From Closterium sp. NIES-65 (taxonomy: Eukaryota; Streptophyta; Zygnematophyceae; Desmidiales; Closteriaceae): a stretch of DNA of 64,000 nucleotides. The stretch lies in contig CANXME010000244.1 in NCBI GenBank assembly GCA_948144175.1, forward strand, positions 1,302,001-1,366,000, read 5' to 3'. Both the position numbers and the translations under genes were made by a program. The notes below the pieces were generated by a model that saw nothing but the letters and a program-made list of their open reading frames with translations, was not told the DNA's origin and searched no databases. This document shows, in pieces, positions 43,061 through 54,277 of this stretch (positions are counted from its first letter, which is position 1; the number at the start of each line of letters is the position of its first letter).

Positions 43061-44409
43061 CTGCAGCCACTCGGAGTGGACTCTGGTGCTGCTGGAGGTG
43101 GTGATTCTGGGGGTGCGGACTCTGGGGGTGCTGGTTCTCGGGGTGCTGAGTGTCCTACGGGAATAGGAGGATCTGGAGGTGCTGCAGTTGGAGCTGCTGG
43201 AGGTGTTGGTGCTGGTGGTACTGGAGTTGGAGGTGCTGGGGGTCCTGGTGCTGGAGGCGCTATTGCCGGCGTTACTGGTGCATGTCCACAAGAGACTCTC
43301 TCGCTGGAGCGGCTTCGCGAGTGGGCTGTCCGGTGGGGCAGCCCTGGTGGTGGAGCTAGCCGTGCTAGAGTTGGCCGTGATAGAGGTGGAGGTACTGGAG
43401 CTGCTAGTGCTGGAGGTGCTGGGGCTGCTGGTGCTGGAGGTGCTAGAGCTGGAGGTGCTAGAGCTGGAGGTGCTAGAGGTACTGGAGCCGCTGAAACTGG
43501 AGGTGCTAGAGCTGGAGGTACTGGAGCTGTTGGTGCTGGAGGTAGAGGAGCTCCCGGTGTTGGAGGTGCTAGAGCTGCTGGTTCTAGAGGTGCTAGCGCT
43601 GGAGGTAATGGAGATCCTGGAGCTGGTGGTACCGGAGGTACTGGAGGTGCTAGAGCTAGAGTTGCTGGAGGTGTTGGAGCTTCTGACAGTACAAGTACTG
43701 TGCCGCGCCGACCGTTTTTCTACCCGCAGCCGCAGTCGTTCCTACCACGGCCTGACTCGGCACTTCGTCAGGTTCCTAGTCTTCCATCTTCCACTGGCCT
43801 TACTCCGCCTCTCCTATGTCCTCCGCCTTACCAGTCACAGCCGCAGTTACTGCCTAGCTCGCCACTGCCTGCTTCTTCTCCCTACCCTGCACAGACAGGC
43901 TCCCTAGCAGAGCGTCGTGAGCCTGAGTCTCGTCCTCCCTCCCCTGTTCGCACTGTCAGTCGTACTCGTCGTTCTTGTCCTCCACCAGTTCTTTGCATAC
44001 AAACTATGACACTTCGTCCTTCCTCTGTTCCACAGCGTGTTGCTCTGCCGTCTCCTCCTGCGTCCTCTCTTCCTGTTGTTCCTGACCCTGATTCTGACCT
44101 TGCTCATGCTGCTAGTCCTACTTTTACTCGTCTCCTCGCTATTGCTATCACTAACCCTTCCTTTGATTCTACTGTTGCGTTTGCCCTAGTCACTAAGCTA
44201 GTCAATTTTTCTGATACCCGTCGTCTCGACTACGTTGCAAGTCTTGTTACTGAGTTTGAGTTTCTTTGTCCTCCGTCCGTCGAATGTGAGCTTGCCCTTT
44301 GCTATGACGTCTTTGAGGATAGGCAGTTTGAGCTCGAGTATCACGCGGCCATTTTACCCCGTTTCGAGTCCATGCTGCTTTGACCTGAGAGAGACCGGAT
44401 GCACTTGAC
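43061..44409 (+). pseudogene. Linker of element Q
   Basis: Open in frame from 42869 to 44383. GGDSGGADSGGAGSRG, then GGARAGGARGTGAAETGG repeats, then a Pro/Ser-rich segment and the conserved [22 protein letters not shown] / PEFESMLL region that precedes RT. A stop at 44381-44383 separates it from the RT frame. Confidence 0.75.
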
Positions 44410-45105
44410 ATGCCTACCCCGCGCTCTTACGCAGAGGTGATCACGGGTGAGTACTCCTCTCAGTGGCAGGCAGCCATGGACGCCGAGATGGCCTCCTGGA
44501 AGTCCACAAGCACATACGTTGACAAGGTTCCCTCTCCTGGGGCGAACATAGTCGATGGCATGTGGATTTTCAAAGTGAAGCGACCCCTGGGTTCTCCGCC
44601 TGCCTTCAAGATGCGTTATGTTGCACGAGGCTTCAGTCAGCGACAGGGGGTCGATTTCTTCAAGACCTTCTCCCCCACCCTGAAGATGACCACTCTTCAA
44701 GGGATACTGCACGTTGCAGCACAGCGTTGCTACGAGCTTCACTCGCTTAACTTCTGCACAGCTCTCTTGCAAGGCAGCCTGCACGAGGAGTTCTCGCTGC
44801 GCTGCCCACCTGGCTTCACTGGGGCGTTTCCTGAGGGTACCGAGTGGAGCCTCTGGCGGCCAGTCTACGGTCTCCGCGAGGCGCCTTGCGAGTGGAACAA
44901 CACACTGAGGACGGCGCTTGCGGCTCTTGGGTTTGCTCCTTCGACTGCTGACCCGTCGTTGTTTCTACGCACCGACACTTCTCTGCCGCCATTCTACATC
45001 CTCGTGTATGTCGACAACTTGGTCTTTGCTACTGCTGACACTGAGGCACTGGCCCTTGTGAAGTCGAAGCTGCAGAAGAGACACACCTGCACTGACTTGG
45101 GTTAG
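44410..45105 (+). pseudogene. RT of element Q
   Basis: 231-residue open piece from [11 protein letters not shown] through [24 protein letters not shown] and LREAPCEW to ILVYVDNLVFA. The YVDD box has become YVDN, losing the second catalytic Asp. The frame ends at a GAG-to-TAG change (45103-45105) in the conserved GELRSYLGL. Confidence 0.85.
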
Positions 45106-45986
45106 CTGCGCAGCTATCTTGGCTTGCAGATCACCCGGGACAGAGCACGGTGCACCATCACTTTGACTCAGTCACACATGGTGCACCAGCGATTCGGCTT
45201 CTAGTTCTTCTCGCCACAGTCCACTCCTCTGCCTACAGGTCACTAGCTCTCAGCTCCACCTTTGGACAAGTCTGTAGAGTCCAGTGGTCAGTATCCAGAG
45301 CTTGTGGGTTGTCTCGTGTACCTGATGACCTGCACTTGACCTGACCTCGTGTACCCTCTTAGCATCCTGATGTGCTACGTTGCGCCCGGGAGACACCGAC
45401 CAGAGCACTGGGAGGCTGCTATGAGGGTGCTGCGTTACTTGTGCAGTACATCAGGCATCGGGCTCGTGCTTGGAGGGCGGGCTCCAGCTGTACTCACTGG
45501 ACAATCAGACGCTTCTTGGGCAGACGACCAGGCGACTCAGCAGTCGTCACAGGGTTACACCTTCAGCCTTGGCTACGGTTCAATTTCTTGGAGGTCTACT
45601 TGCTCGTCTTTTGTTCTCAGCTCTAGTTGTGAGGCTGAGATCTACGCGGGGGCCATGGCTGCACAGGAGTTACGCTGGCTGACCTACCTACTTGCCGACT
45701 TTGGAGAGTGGCCTCGTTCTCCTCCAGTTCTGTACGTCGACAACAAAGCCATGATTGCCTTGTTTCAAGACCACAGACTGGGGCACAAAGCGAAGCATAT
45801 TGCTCTGCACGAGAGTTGCACCAACGTGGTCAGCTTCGTCTTGTTTACGTGGCCTCACGGGCCAACACTGCTGATATTTTCACCAAGGCACTAGTGTCTA
45901 GTGATCATCAGCGTTTCTGCACTGGTCTAGGCCTTGCGCATACTCTGCCTTACATGCTGGCTGCGTGGCTTTGCCTTGTACGATGA
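45106..45986 (+). pseudogene. RNase H of element Q
   Basis: [24 protein letters not shown] through [36 protein letters not shown] and YVDNKAMI. Frame is lost near 45810 and resumes in another phase as ANTADIFTKALVSSDHQRFCTGLG before a final stop. Two more lesions lie at 45180-45350 between RT and this part. Confidence 0.8.
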
Positions 45987-46173
45987 TCTTTATATATATA
46001 CATTCATGCTTACTCTTGCTAACTTGTGTTCACTATATTGCATGTGCTCTTTATAACTCTGCATGTGAACTGGTCTTGTGACCATTTGCTTGTTGTGAGA
46101 GTACGACGGCTTATGCCAGCTATGCTTGCTTGCCTTTACTTTATCATGCTATTTCTAGCATAGGATAATCATA
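45987..46173 (+). other. 3' tail of element Q
   Basis: TATATATATACATTC and GCATGTGAACTGGTCTTGTGACC correspond to the tail of B. It stops at the gypsy LTR before a polypurine tract or 3' LTR appears. No gene. Confidence 0.6.
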
Positions 46174-46461
46174 TGCATGCATGATTTGCTTGATTTCCTA
46201 GGCTAGGTGCTTTCCTATATTTTATTATAGTTATAGCACCGAGCTAGGTTGCGTGCACTGAATTCTGGCTTTTCGGTTGCCACCGAATTGCCTTCTACCG
46301 AATTCGGGAAGGATCTGTTCGGGACGCTTCGCGACCCGCGGAACCTTCGCGTAATACCTGATTACGGGGCCTTGTGTCGAGCCTATATATAGCCTCGTGT
46401 TGTACCCAGGTGATCATTCAATTACAATTCTCTTTTCTGAGCTCGATCCTAGATCCTCACA
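46174..46461 (+). repeat. 5' LTR of gypsy F (288 bp)
   Basis: TGCATGCATGA ... ATCCTCACA with a TATATATAGCC box at about 46385. It is a full-length match to 13902-14189. It is followed by a two-base spacer and a PBS. Confidence 0.85.
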
Positions 46462-46463
46462 CT

Positions 46464-46476
46464 TGGTAATCAGAGC
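46464..46476 (+). promoter_or_regulatory. PBS of gypsy F
   Basis: TGGTAATCAGAGC, the initiator tRNA-Met PBS with one inserted A. The leader of F then runs only to 46499 before element B. Confidence 0.7.
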
Positions 46477-46499
46477 CCGTTTACACGCGAAGTTCTTTC

Positions 46500-46630
46500 T
46501 GTCAGAACATATAGCTTACTTGTTTCTGTAGGCTATAGTGGGGTATCCCATAGGGGGTACAACACAATTAGGGTTTCCTATTTGTATTCACTTCACTTCA
46601 TAGTCATTCATTCTCGTTCACACTTTCTCA
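46500..46630 (+). repeat. 5' LTR of element B (131 bp)
   Basis: TGTCAGAACATATAGC ... CACTTTCTCA. Very short for an autonomous copia element. Contains TAGGCTATAGTGGGGTATCC and AGGGTTTCC blocks common to the lineage. Confidence 0.95.
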
Positions 46631-46677
46631 TGGAATCAGAGCAGGTCCCTCCTTAGGGCCTGTTCCTAGGGCCCACC
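46631..46677 (+). promoter_or_regulatory. PBS, hairpin and GGGCCCACC box of element B
   Basis: PBS TGGAATCAGAGC (one mismatch to the tRNA-Met PBS), hairpin-capable AGGTCCC / AGGGCCT, then TTCCTA and GGGCCCACC at 46669-46677, then CGCGCC/GGCGCG and a T run. Confidence 0.8.
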
Positions 46678-47737
46678 GAAGCGCGCCCCGAGGCGCGCAT
46701 TTTTTTTTAGCGACCCTCCGTGTCGCCCTCCCCGTCGTGCTCCCGCTTAGGCCACTCGTCGGCCCCGCCTAGGCCCCTCGTCGGCCCCGCGTAGCCCCCG
46801 TCGGCCCCACTTAGGCCCCGCGTCGGCCCCACCTAGACCCCGTCGGCTCCTCGTCGGCCCCGCCTAGGCCCCACGTCGGCCCCGCGTAACCCCCCGTCGG
46901 CCCCGCTTAGGCCCCGCGTCGGCCCCGCGTAGCCCCGCTTAGGCCCGTCGGCCCCGCTCAGGCCCCGCTTTGGCCCCGAGTCGGCCCCGCCTAGACCCTG
47001 TCGGCCCCGCGTTGGCCCTGCTTAGGCCCCGTCGGCCCCGCGTTGGCCCCGCTTAGGCCCCACTTCGGCCCCTCGTCGGCCCCGCCCAGACCTCGTCGGC
47101 CCCGCCACGGCCCTACGCCGGCCCCGCTTCAGCTGCTGTCGGCCCCGCTACAGCCCGCCACTGGCCCCGCTACACCCCGCCACTGGCCCCGCTACAGCCT
47201 GCCACCGGCCCCACTACGGCCCGCCGTTGGCCCCGCTACAGCCCGCACCGGCCCCTGCTACAGCCCGCCGCCGGCCCAGCTGCAGCCCGCCCCCGGCCCA
47301 GCTACAGCCCGCCGCCGGCCCAGCTACAGCCCGCCGCCGGCCCCGCTACAGCCCGCCGCCGGCCCCGCTACAGCCCGCCACCGGCCCCTGCTACAGCCCG
47401 CCGCCGGCCCAGCTACAGCCCGCCCCGGCCCCGCTACAGCCCGCCGTCGGCCCGCCGTCGGCCCCGCTACAGCCCTCCCCTCGGCCCCTGCTGCAGCCCG
47501 CCGTGCTGCACGTGAGCAGCCCCAGCAGCCCGCGCCGCCCGTGAGCCCCTACGCCACCCGAGCCGCGCGAGCCGCCCGAGCCGCCCGAGCCGCCCGAGCC
47601 GCCCGAGCCGCCCGAGCCGCCCGAGCCGCCCGAGCCGCCCGAGCCGCCTGAGGAGCCGTGCTGCTGTTCCTGAGCTGTGTTCCTCTGCTGCTGACCTACC
47701 CGACTCTCCCAGCCCGGTGAGACTTTCAGCTGCTGCC
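46678..47737 (+). repeat. Minisatellite leader of element B
   Basis: Three successive arrays: GGCCCCGCTTAGGCCCCGTC-like units (46750-47060), CCGCTACAGCCCGCCGCCGG units of about 21 bases (47140-47480), and a 9-base unit GAGCCGCCC (about 47565-47650). Free of genes. The gag ATG follows at 47738. Confidence 0.85.
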
Positions 47738-50700
47738 ATGGCCACCCCCAATGTTCTTACTTTTGACGCTGAGGGGAGGGCCATTGACTTTGCCGTCTGG
47801 ATTGAAGACCTGCAGCTGTACTTACTGTGTGATGCGATAGATGAGGTCTCTCTCTTTGACTTTGTCTCTGGCGCTGTCCCTGCCCCACCTGCTGATGCTG
47901 ACTCTGCCGTTCGCTCCAAGTGGGCGACCCGCGATGCTGCTGCACGTCTTGCTGTGCGTCGCCACCTCCCGTCCTCTGAGCGTGCCCACTTTAGTCAGTG
48001 CAAGACCGCTCAGGCCTTGTACGACGCTGTAGTTGCACGCTACTCCTCCCCTTCCTCCGCTACCCTTAGCCGCCTCATGCTACCGTTTCTCTTCCCTGAC
48101 CTCGCTTCCTTTCCCACTGTCGCTGACCTCGTTACCCACCTCCGTGCTAGTGACACCCGCTACCGAGCTGCCCTTCCTGCTGAGTTCCGCGCTGCGAACC
48201 CTCCTCCCATGTACATCACTCTCTACTTTCTCGTCACCCGTCTCCCTGAGTCCCTTCGTGTCGTTAGGGACCAGTTTCTCTCTGTCTGTCCCACCACTCT
48301 CACTGTCGACCTCCTTGAGGAGTCCCTGCTAGCGGCTGAGAAGAGTATTGTCGCTGTAGGGGCCTCTCGTGGTGACCCTCGCACCCCCATCTTTGAGGGG
48401 TGTGGTCCTTCCCCCCTGCTGCCCTCTGTCGCCTCTGCCGCTACGGCCGACCTCGCTGGTTTTGAGTCGGTCGGCGCGGCGTCTGCCCCCAGCGGCAGAC
48501 GCCGCTCTGGCAAGGGCAAGGGGGGCAAGGGAGCGGGTGGAGCTAGAGGGGGCGGTGGAGGAGGCGGTGGGGGTGGCGGGGGGAGTGGGGGTGGCGGTGG
48601 GGGTGGTGGCGGGAGTGGAGGTACTGGTGGCGGCGGTGGAGGCGGAGGTGGCGGCGGAGGTGGTAGCGGAGGAGGCGGTGGGAGCGGTGGGAGCGACGGT
48701 CCTGGTGGGGGAGGTGGCGGTGGAGACGGGGGTGGCGGTGGAGGCGGGGGTGGCGGTGGAGGCGGGGGTCGGAGTGGCTCGTCCCAGCGGAGCAGCTCTG
48801 GGGGTGGTCAGCGCCAGCAGCAGCAGCAGCAGCAGCCGCAGCAGCAGCCACAGCAGCAGCAGCGCTCTCGCACCGTCCCCGCCCCTCAGCAGCTCTGTGA
48901 GTGGTACTTGCAGCGTCAGCGTGGTGGTGCGCTTGGTCCCTGCCCCTACGTTCTTCGCACTGGTGACCGTGCAGGGGAGAGGTGTGGCGGCGCCCACACA
49001 GCCCGCCGCTGCTTTGGCCGCCTGACCGACGCCTGGCGTCAGCAGTTTCCGGAGGCCGCTGAGATCCCCCGTTGGGGAGAGCTGTCTAGGGCTGGTGTAG
49101 CTATTTATGATCTTGATTTTGATGCTATTCTCTCTGCTATGTATGCTGCGACTGGTAGTGATGAGGATGACTGTTACCGGTGTTTCCCGCCCGACCCGGG
49201 CATTGGTACTGCCGCGTCAGGTACTAGTGAGGCTGCTGCTCTAGGTGCCAGTGCGTCTGTGGTCTCAGGTGCTGGTGAGTCTGCCCTCTCAGGTACTGTG
49301 TCGGCTTCGGCCTCTCACACCTTCACCCTTGACTCTGGAGCGTCTCGCTCCTTCTTTAGGGACCGCACCACTCTCACGCCGCTGAGTCGGCCGGTTGCGG
49401 TGTCCCTGGCTGACCCCTCTGGGGGGCCTGTCCTGTCACGCTTCTCCACTGTCCTCCCGTGTCCGGCGGCCCCCTCTGGCACCCTGACTGGTCTCTACCT
49501 CCCCTCGTTCTCGACGAACTTGGTGAGTGGTGCTGACCTCCAGGATGCGGGTGTCCACCAGTTCACCCCTGCTCATCAGCGGGTGACCCACTGCACGGAG
49601 GCGGATACAGGTCGCCACCTGGCTACGTTTACACGTCGGCCAGGGTCGAGCCTGTACACACTGACCACTGCTTCTCCTCCAGGTGCTACGTCAGGTAGGG
49701 TCCCTTTGTCTGGTCAGGTGTTTGCTGCAGCGTCCAGGTCTGGTCCTGAGTCTGCCCCCTGCTCGTGTCATCGTCTGTCTCACGAGACCCTCCTCTGGCA
49801 CCACCGCCTTGGCCACCCCTCTCTGCTTCGGCTCAGAGGCATGGCCTCGCGAGTCCTTGTGTCTGGTCTTCCCCGGTCTCTCCCTCCCCTTCCTCCGGGC
49901 CCTGGCCCTACCTGTGTCCCCTGTGTCGAGGGACGCCAGCGTGCTGCCCCTCACTCCTCCCAGTTTCCTCCGACAGAGGCCCCGTTGCAGACGCTTCACA
50001 TGGACGTGTGGGGCCCAGCCCGCGTCCGTGGACAGGGTCAGGAGCGCTACTTCCTGCTGGTGGTTGACGACTACTCGCGTTACACCACAGTCTTCCCCTT
50101 GCGCAGCAAGGGTGAGGTCACTGAGGTGTTGATCGACTGGATCCGCGCAGCTCGTCTCCAGCTTCGGAGGAGCTTTGGCTCTGACTTCCCTGTTTTGCGT
50201 CTGCACTCGGACAGAGGCGGAGAGTTCTCCTCTGGCCTCCTGAGTGCCTACTGTCGTGCGCGAGGCATCCGTCAGACCTTCACGCTTCCGGACTCGCCAC
50301 AGCAGAATGGGATTGCTGAGCGCCGCATTGGCATGGTCATGGACGTCGCTCGTACGTCCATGATGCATGCGGCTGCTCCCCATTTTCTGTGGCCGTTTGC
50401 GGTCCGGTACGCTGCGCACCAGATCAACCTCCACCCCAGGGTCTCTCCACCGGAGACCTCCCCAGCCCTGCTGTGGACGGGGAAGGTTGGCGATGCGTCG
50501 GCGTTCCGGGTCTGGGGATCTCGGGCGTTTGTTTGCGACCTGTCTGCGGACAAGCTGTCCCCTCGTGCTTCTCCCTGCGTCTTCCTGGGGTTCCCCCCCG
50601 ACGCCCCTGGGTGGCAGTTTTACCACCCCACCTCTCGACGTGTTCTGTTCTCCCAGGACGTCACGTTCGACGAGTCGGTACCCTACTACCGCCTCTTCCC

Positions 50701-53700
50701 CTACCGCACTCCGTCCCTCCCCCCACCCCCGCTCTTCTTGGTACCAGGTCCCCCCCCGGTAGTCCCCCTCCCCCCTCAGGGTCCTGCCCCTTCAGGTGTG
50801 TCCCAGGTAGACGCGGTCGAGCCTGTCGAGGTCACTCGTGACTCTGGTGCTGGTGCGGGAGCTGAGCCTGGGGGTGCGGAGTCTGGGGGTGCTGAGCCTG
50901 GGGGTGCTGAGCCTGGGGGTGCTGTGCCTGGGGGTGCTGAGCCTGGAGGTGCTGTGCCTGGGGGTGCTGTGCCTAGGGGTGCTGAGCCTGGGGGTGCTGC
51001 GCCTGGGGATGCTGTGCCTGGGGGTGCTGAGACTGGAGGTGCCGAGCCTGGGGGTGCTGTGCCTGGGGGTGCTGTGCCTAGGGGTGCTGAGCCTGGGGGT
51101 GCTGAGCCTGGGGTTGCTGTGCCTGGGGGTGCTTCGTCTCGCCGGGAGCCACTCTCCCCACAGGAGCTGCGTGAGTGGTTTGCCAGGCGCTGGAGGCGTG
51201 CTGCTGGTGCTGGTGGTTCTTCGGCTGCAGAGGGTACTGCTGCCGCGCGTCCCGCCGGTGCTCGTACTGTGGGTGCTGGAGCTGCTGGGTCTGAGAGTTC
51301 TCCTGGAGCTGGTACTGCTGAGGGTGTTGGCGCTGAGCCTGCCGTTGGCGGTCCGACTGACAGTGCTCCTGGTGCTGCTGCTGGAGGTTCTGGAGCTTCT
51401 GGTGGTGCTGCTGGAGGTGCTGCTGGAGTGGGTGCTCCTGCCGGGGCTGCTGGTGCTGTTCCTGCTGTTTCTAGCGTCGCCGCGCGGCCCCGACCGTACT
51501 TCGTTCCGCTCCTGCAGCAGGTTCTTGGTCTTACACCTCCTCCTCCTCCCTTAGAGGGTCCGCAGCCTGTCCGGTCACAGCCACAGCTACAGCCTGCCTC
51601 CCCTTTGCCTGCTCCTTCTCCCTACGCTGGTCCGACTGGAGGTCTTACTGAGCGTCGTGAGCCTGCGTCTCGTCCTGTGTCGCCTGTTCGTACTGAGCGC
51701 ACTAGTGGTCGCGGGTCGCGTCAGCGTCCTCCTCCTGTCCCTGGCACGCACCGGATGTCACTGCGTCCGTCCACTGCTCCTCTGCGTGCCCCTTTGCCTT
51801 CTCCTCCTGCTTCCTCTCTTCCTGCTCTTGCCGACCCGGAGTCGGACTCTCTTCGTGCTGCCAGTCCTACTGTCACGCGTCTCCTTGCTACTGCTGTCAC
51901 TGACCCTTCCTTCCAGTCGTCTGCTGCGTCTGCCCTTGTCACTGAGCTTGTCGACTTTGCTGCGCGCTGCCGTCTAGACTACGCTGCTCGTCTTGTCACT
52001 GAGTCTGAGTCCGCCTGTCCTCCGTCCGTCGGGGGTGAGTGTGCCCTTGGCACGGACGTCCTTGAGGACAGGCAGGAGGAGTTCCAGTGTCTGGCCGCCG
52101 CTTCACCTCGTCTCGCGTCTGTACTGCTAGCCCCTGAGGGAGACCCGGATGCACCAGACATCCCGACTCCGCGCTCTTACGCGGAGGCGATAGAGGGTCC
52201 CTACTCCTCTCAGTGGCAGGCAGCTATGGATGCAGAGATGGCTTCCTGGAAGTCCACAGGCACCTACGTTGACGCTGTTCCCCCTCCTGGGGCGAACATC
52301 GTCAGTGGCATGTGGATTTTCAGGGTGAAGCGGCCGCCGGGTTCTCCGCCTGTCTTCAAGGCGCGTTACGTGGCTCGTGGCTTCAGTCAGCGGCAGGGGG
52401 TTGACTACTTTCAGACCTTCTCCCACACCCCGAAGATGACCACTCTTCGGGTTCTGCTGCACGTTGCTGCTCACCGTGACTACGAGCTGCACTCTCTCGA
52501 CTTCAGCACAGCTTTCTTGCAGGGCAGCCTGCACGAGGAGATCTGGCTGCGTCGCCCACCTGGCTTCACTGGGTCTTTCCCTCCTGGTACCCAGTGGAGT
52601 CTTCGGCGTCCAGTCTACGGTCTCCGCCAGGCGCCACGTGAGTGGCACGACACACTGAGGACTACGCTCGCGGCACTTGGGTTTGCTCCTTCTATTGCCG
52701 ACCCGTCGCTGTTTCTGCGCACCGACACCTCTCTGCCGCCGTTCTACATCCTCGTGTACGTCGACGACTTGGTCTTTGCCACAGCTGACACTGCTGGACT
52801 CGCCTACGTGAAGTCCGAGCTGCAGAAGAGACACACGTGCACTGACCTGGGTGAACTGCGCAGTTACCTTGGCTTGCAGATCACCCGGGACAGAGCACGC
52901 CGCACCATTACCCTGACTCAGTCACACATGGTGCAGCAGGTCCTTCAGCGCTTCGGCTTCACGTACTCCTCGCCTCAGGCCACTCCTCTGCCTACTCGCC
53001 ACTCGCTCTCAGCTCTGCCTTCGGATGAGTCCGTAGAGTCGAGTGGCCCGTTTGCAGAGCTTGTTGGCTGCCTCATGTACCTGATGACCTGCACACGACC
53101 TGACCTAGCATACCCTCTTAGCATTCTCGCACGCTTTGTTGCTCCTGGGAGACACCGACCAGAGCACATGGCTGCAGCGAAGAGGGTGTTGCGTTACTTG
53201 TGCAGTACGTCGGGCATGGGGCTAGTGCTTGGAGGGCGCAGTCCAGTGGTCCTCACTGGGCACGCAGACGCTTCTTGGGCTGACGACCAGGCTACGCAGC
53301 GGTCGTCACAGGGTTACACCTTCAGCCTTGGTTCCGGCTCTGTCTCTTGGCGGGCTACCCGCTCGTCTTCTGTTCTCGGCTCCAGTTGTGAGGCTGAGAT
53401 CTACGCTGGGGCTATGGCTGCACAGGAGTTACGCTGGCTCACCTACCTGCTGACCGACCTTGGAGAGCAGCCTCGTTCTCCTCCAGTCCTGTACGTAGAC
53501 AACAAGGCCATGCTGGCCTTGTGTCGAGAGCAGCGACTGGAGCACAGAACGAAGCACATTGCTCTCCGCTACTTTCTTGCTCGTGAGCTACAGCAGCGTG
53601 GACAGTTGCGACTTGCGTACGTGGCCTCTGAGGCCAACACTGCTGATGTCTTCACCAAGGCACTTGCGCCTTGTGATCATCAGCGTTGTTGCACGCAGTT

Positions 53701-53740
53701 GGGTCTTGTGCCTGTCTTGCCTCACTTGCTCTCCTCTTGA
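47738..53740 (+). CDS. Gag-pol polyprotein of copia element B
   Basis: 2000-residue polyprotein from ATG 47738 ([18 protein letters not shown]); a GTG seven codons earlier is in frame but less likely. Order: capsid-like gag (about 1-230), Gly-rich tract (about 255-345) and Gln run, Cys/His segment ([24 protein letters not shown]), protease with LDSGAS (Asp532), pre-integrase HHCC (about 680-735), integrase with Asp756, Asp825 and Glu861 (D,D35E), and the integrase tail. Then comes an unusually long linker (about 1010-1480) rich in [10 protein letters not shown] units, RT with YVDD at 1674-1677, and RNase H (Asp1844, YVDNKAML) ending PHLLSS. Copia polyproteins are usually 1300-1500 residues; the excess is the Gly tract and the linker. 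No lesion seen. Confidence 0.96.
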   Translation: MATPNVLTFDAEGRAIDFAVWIEDLQLYLLCDAIDEVSLFDFVSGAVPAPPADADSAVRSKWATRDAAARLAVRRHLPSSERAHFSQCKTAQALYDAVVARYSSPSSATLSRLMLPFLFPDLASFPTVADLVTHLRASDTRYRAALPAEFRAANPPPMYITLYFLVTRLPESLRVVRDQFLSVCPTTLTVDLLEESLLAAEKSIVAVGASRGDPRTPIFEGCGPSPLLPSVASAATADLAGFESVGAASAPSGRRRSGKGKGGKGAGGARGGGGGGGGGGGGSGGGGGGGGGSGGTGGGGGGGGGGGGGSGGGGGSGGSDGPGGGGGGGDGGGGGGGGGGGGGGRSGSSQRSSSGGGQRQQQQQQQPQQQPQQQQRSRTVPAPQQLCEWYLQRQRGGALGPCPYVLRTGDRAGERCGGAHTARRCFGRLTDAWRQQFPEAAEIPRWGELSRAGVAIYDLDFDAILSAMYAATGSDEDDCYRCFPPDPGIGTAASGTSEAAALGASASVVSGAGESALSGTVSASASHTFTLDSGASRSFFRDRTTLTPLSRPVAVSLADPSGGPVLSRFSTVLPCPAAPSGTLTGLYLPSFSTNLVSGADLQDAGVHQFTPAHQRVTHCTEADTGRHLATFTRRPGSSLYTLTTASPPGATSGRVPLSGQVFAAASRSGPESAPCSCHRLSHETLLWHHRLGHPSLLRLRGMASRVLVSGLPRSLPPLPPGPGPTCVPCVEGRQRAAPHSSQFPPTEAPLQTLHMDVWGPARVRGQGQERYFLLVVDDYSRYTTVFPLRSKGEVTEVLIDWIRAARLQLRRSFGSDFPVLRLHSDRGGEFSSGLLSAYCRARGIRQTFTLPDSPQQNGIAERRIGMVMDVARTSMMHAAAPHFLWPFAVRYAAHQINLHPRVSPPETSPALLWTGKVGDASAFRVWGSRAFVCDLSADKLSPRASPCVFLGFPPDAPGWQFYHPTSRRVLFSQDVTFDESVPYYRLFPYRTPSLPPPPLFLVPGPPPVVPLPPQGPAPSGVSQVDAVEPVEVTRDSGAGAGAEPGGAESGGAEPGGAEPGGAVPGGAEPGGAVPGGAVPRGAEPGGAAPGDAVPGGAETGGAEPGGAVPGGAVPRGAEPGGAEPGVAVPGGASSRREPLSPQELREWFARRWRRAAGAGGSSAAEGTAAARPAGARTVGAGAAGSESSPGAGTAEGVGAEPAVGGPTDSAPGAAAGGSGASGGAAGGAAGVGAPAGAAGAVPAVSSVAARPRPYFVPLLQQVLGLTPPPPPLEGPQPVRSQPQLQPASPLPAPSPYAGPTGGLTERREPASRPVSPVRTERTSGRGSRQRPPPVPGTHRMSLRPSTAPLRAPLPSPPASSLPALADPESDSLRAASPTVTRLLATAVTDPSFQSSAASALVTELVDFAARCRLDYAARLVTESESACPPSVGGECALGTDVLEDRQEEFQCLAAASPRLASVLLAPEGDPDAPDIPTPRSYAEAIEGPYSSQWQAAMDAEMASWKSTGTYVDAVPPPGANIVSGMWIFRVKRPPGSPPVFKARYVARGFSQRQGVDYFQTFSHTPKMTTLRVLLHVAAHRDYELHSLDFSTAFLQGSLHEEIWLRRPPGFTGSFPPGTQWSLRRPVYGLRQAPREWHDTLRTTLAALGFAPSIADPSLFLRTDTSLPPFYILVYVDDLVFATADTAGLAYVKSELQKRHTCTDLGELRSYLGLQITRDRARRTITLTQSHMVQQVLQRFGFTYSSPQATPLPTRHSLSALPSDESVESSGPFAELVGCLMYLMTCTRPDLAYPLSILARFVAPGRHRPEHMAAAKRVLRYLCSTSGMGLVLGGRSPVVLTGHADASWADDQATQRSSQGYTFSLGSGSVSWRATRSSSVLGSSCEAEIYAGAMAAQELRWLTYLLTDLGEQPRSPPVLYVDNKAMLALCREQRLEHRTKHIALRYFLARELQQRGQLRLAYVASEANTADVFTKALAPCDHQRCCTQLGLVPVLPHLLSS

Positions 53741-53952
53741 CCTTGCTTGTACCTTCGCCTATATATACTCTTGCTCTTGCTTGCTTGACTCTTGTATATC
53801 TCTATATATGATCTTGCATGTGGACTGGCCTTCTGGCCTTTGAACTTGTGCTCGGAATGCGTGGTGACTTTGTGATCCACCCTGAGCTTTGCTTTGCTTT
53901 GCTTGACTGGTCTTGTGACCCCTTGTTCTCCCCCACTTTGCCTATGGGGGTG
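53741..53952 (+). other. 3' tail and polypurine tract of element B
   Basis: AT-richer tail with TATATATACTC, GGACTGGCCTTCTGGCC and GGAATGCGTGGTGAC. It ends in CCTATGGGGGTG, the polypurine tract abutting the 3' LTR. Confidence 0.85.
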
Positions 53953-54083
53953 TGTCAGAACATATAGCTTACTTGTTTCTGTAGGCTATAGTGGGGTATC
54001 CCATAGGGGGTACAACACAATTAGGGTTTCCTATTTGTATTCACTTCACTTCATAGTCATTCATTCTCGTTCACACTTTCTCA
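53953..54083 (+). repeat. 3' LTR of element B (131 bp)
   Basis: Identical by eye to 46500-46630 over all 131 bases, followed by the target duplication CTTTC. Confidence 0.95.
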
Positions 54084-54277
54084 CTTTCGACCGCTACAAA
54101 CCAGTCTTCAAAAAACCGCGGGGGCGACGTAGTTAAACATCGATTTCGGGTACGTAAAACCGGTTCCGTGTTTTTCGTTCCCCCTCGATTCTGTTTTTCG
54201 GACGCGTTGATGTCACGCATGGAAGCCAAGGCGACAACTACGCGACCACGAGCGACATCGCGAGCCTCCGCACCGAC

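Larger units (their letters stand above)
40436..46173 (+). mobile_element. Copia element Q, plus strand, integrase deleted
   Basis: 5' LTR, PBS, box, GC-rich leader, protease, pre-integrase, linker, RT, RNase H and 3' tail in order. It is cut at 46173 by the LTR of gypsy element F. The gag N-terminus and the whole integrase core are missing. Codon use is slightly more AT-rich than in B, suggesting age. Confidence 0.8.
46500..54083 (+). mobile_element. Complete, apparently young copia element B
   Basis: 7584 bp with both 131-bp LTRs identical by eye, 5-bp target duplication CTTTC (46495-46499 and 54084-54088), PBS, leader, one uninterrupted polyprotein frame, polypurine tract and 3' LTR. It inserted between the PBS and gag of gypsy F. 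This is the only complete coding element in the window and the best candidate for a functional source of proteins for its relatives. Confidence 0.95.

Noticed and set aside
47043..47651. Open Pro/Ala-rich frame upstream of the gag of B
   Set aside because: Compositional frame over the minisatellite leader; ends before the gag ATG and is not shared with sibling leaders.
47717..47737. GTG start seven codons before the gag ATG of B
   Set aside because: A non-ATG start is unlikely in a nuclear element; MATPNVL at 47738 aligns with the ATG starts in C, M and O.
49691..50626. Open antisense frame of about 310 codons opposite the B integrase, with counterparts over E, O and J
   Set aside because: It recurs only because the sense strand is conserved and GC-rich third positions remove antisense stops. 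It has no recognisable domain and shifts with sense-strand lesions. A codon-by-codon substitution test would settle it.
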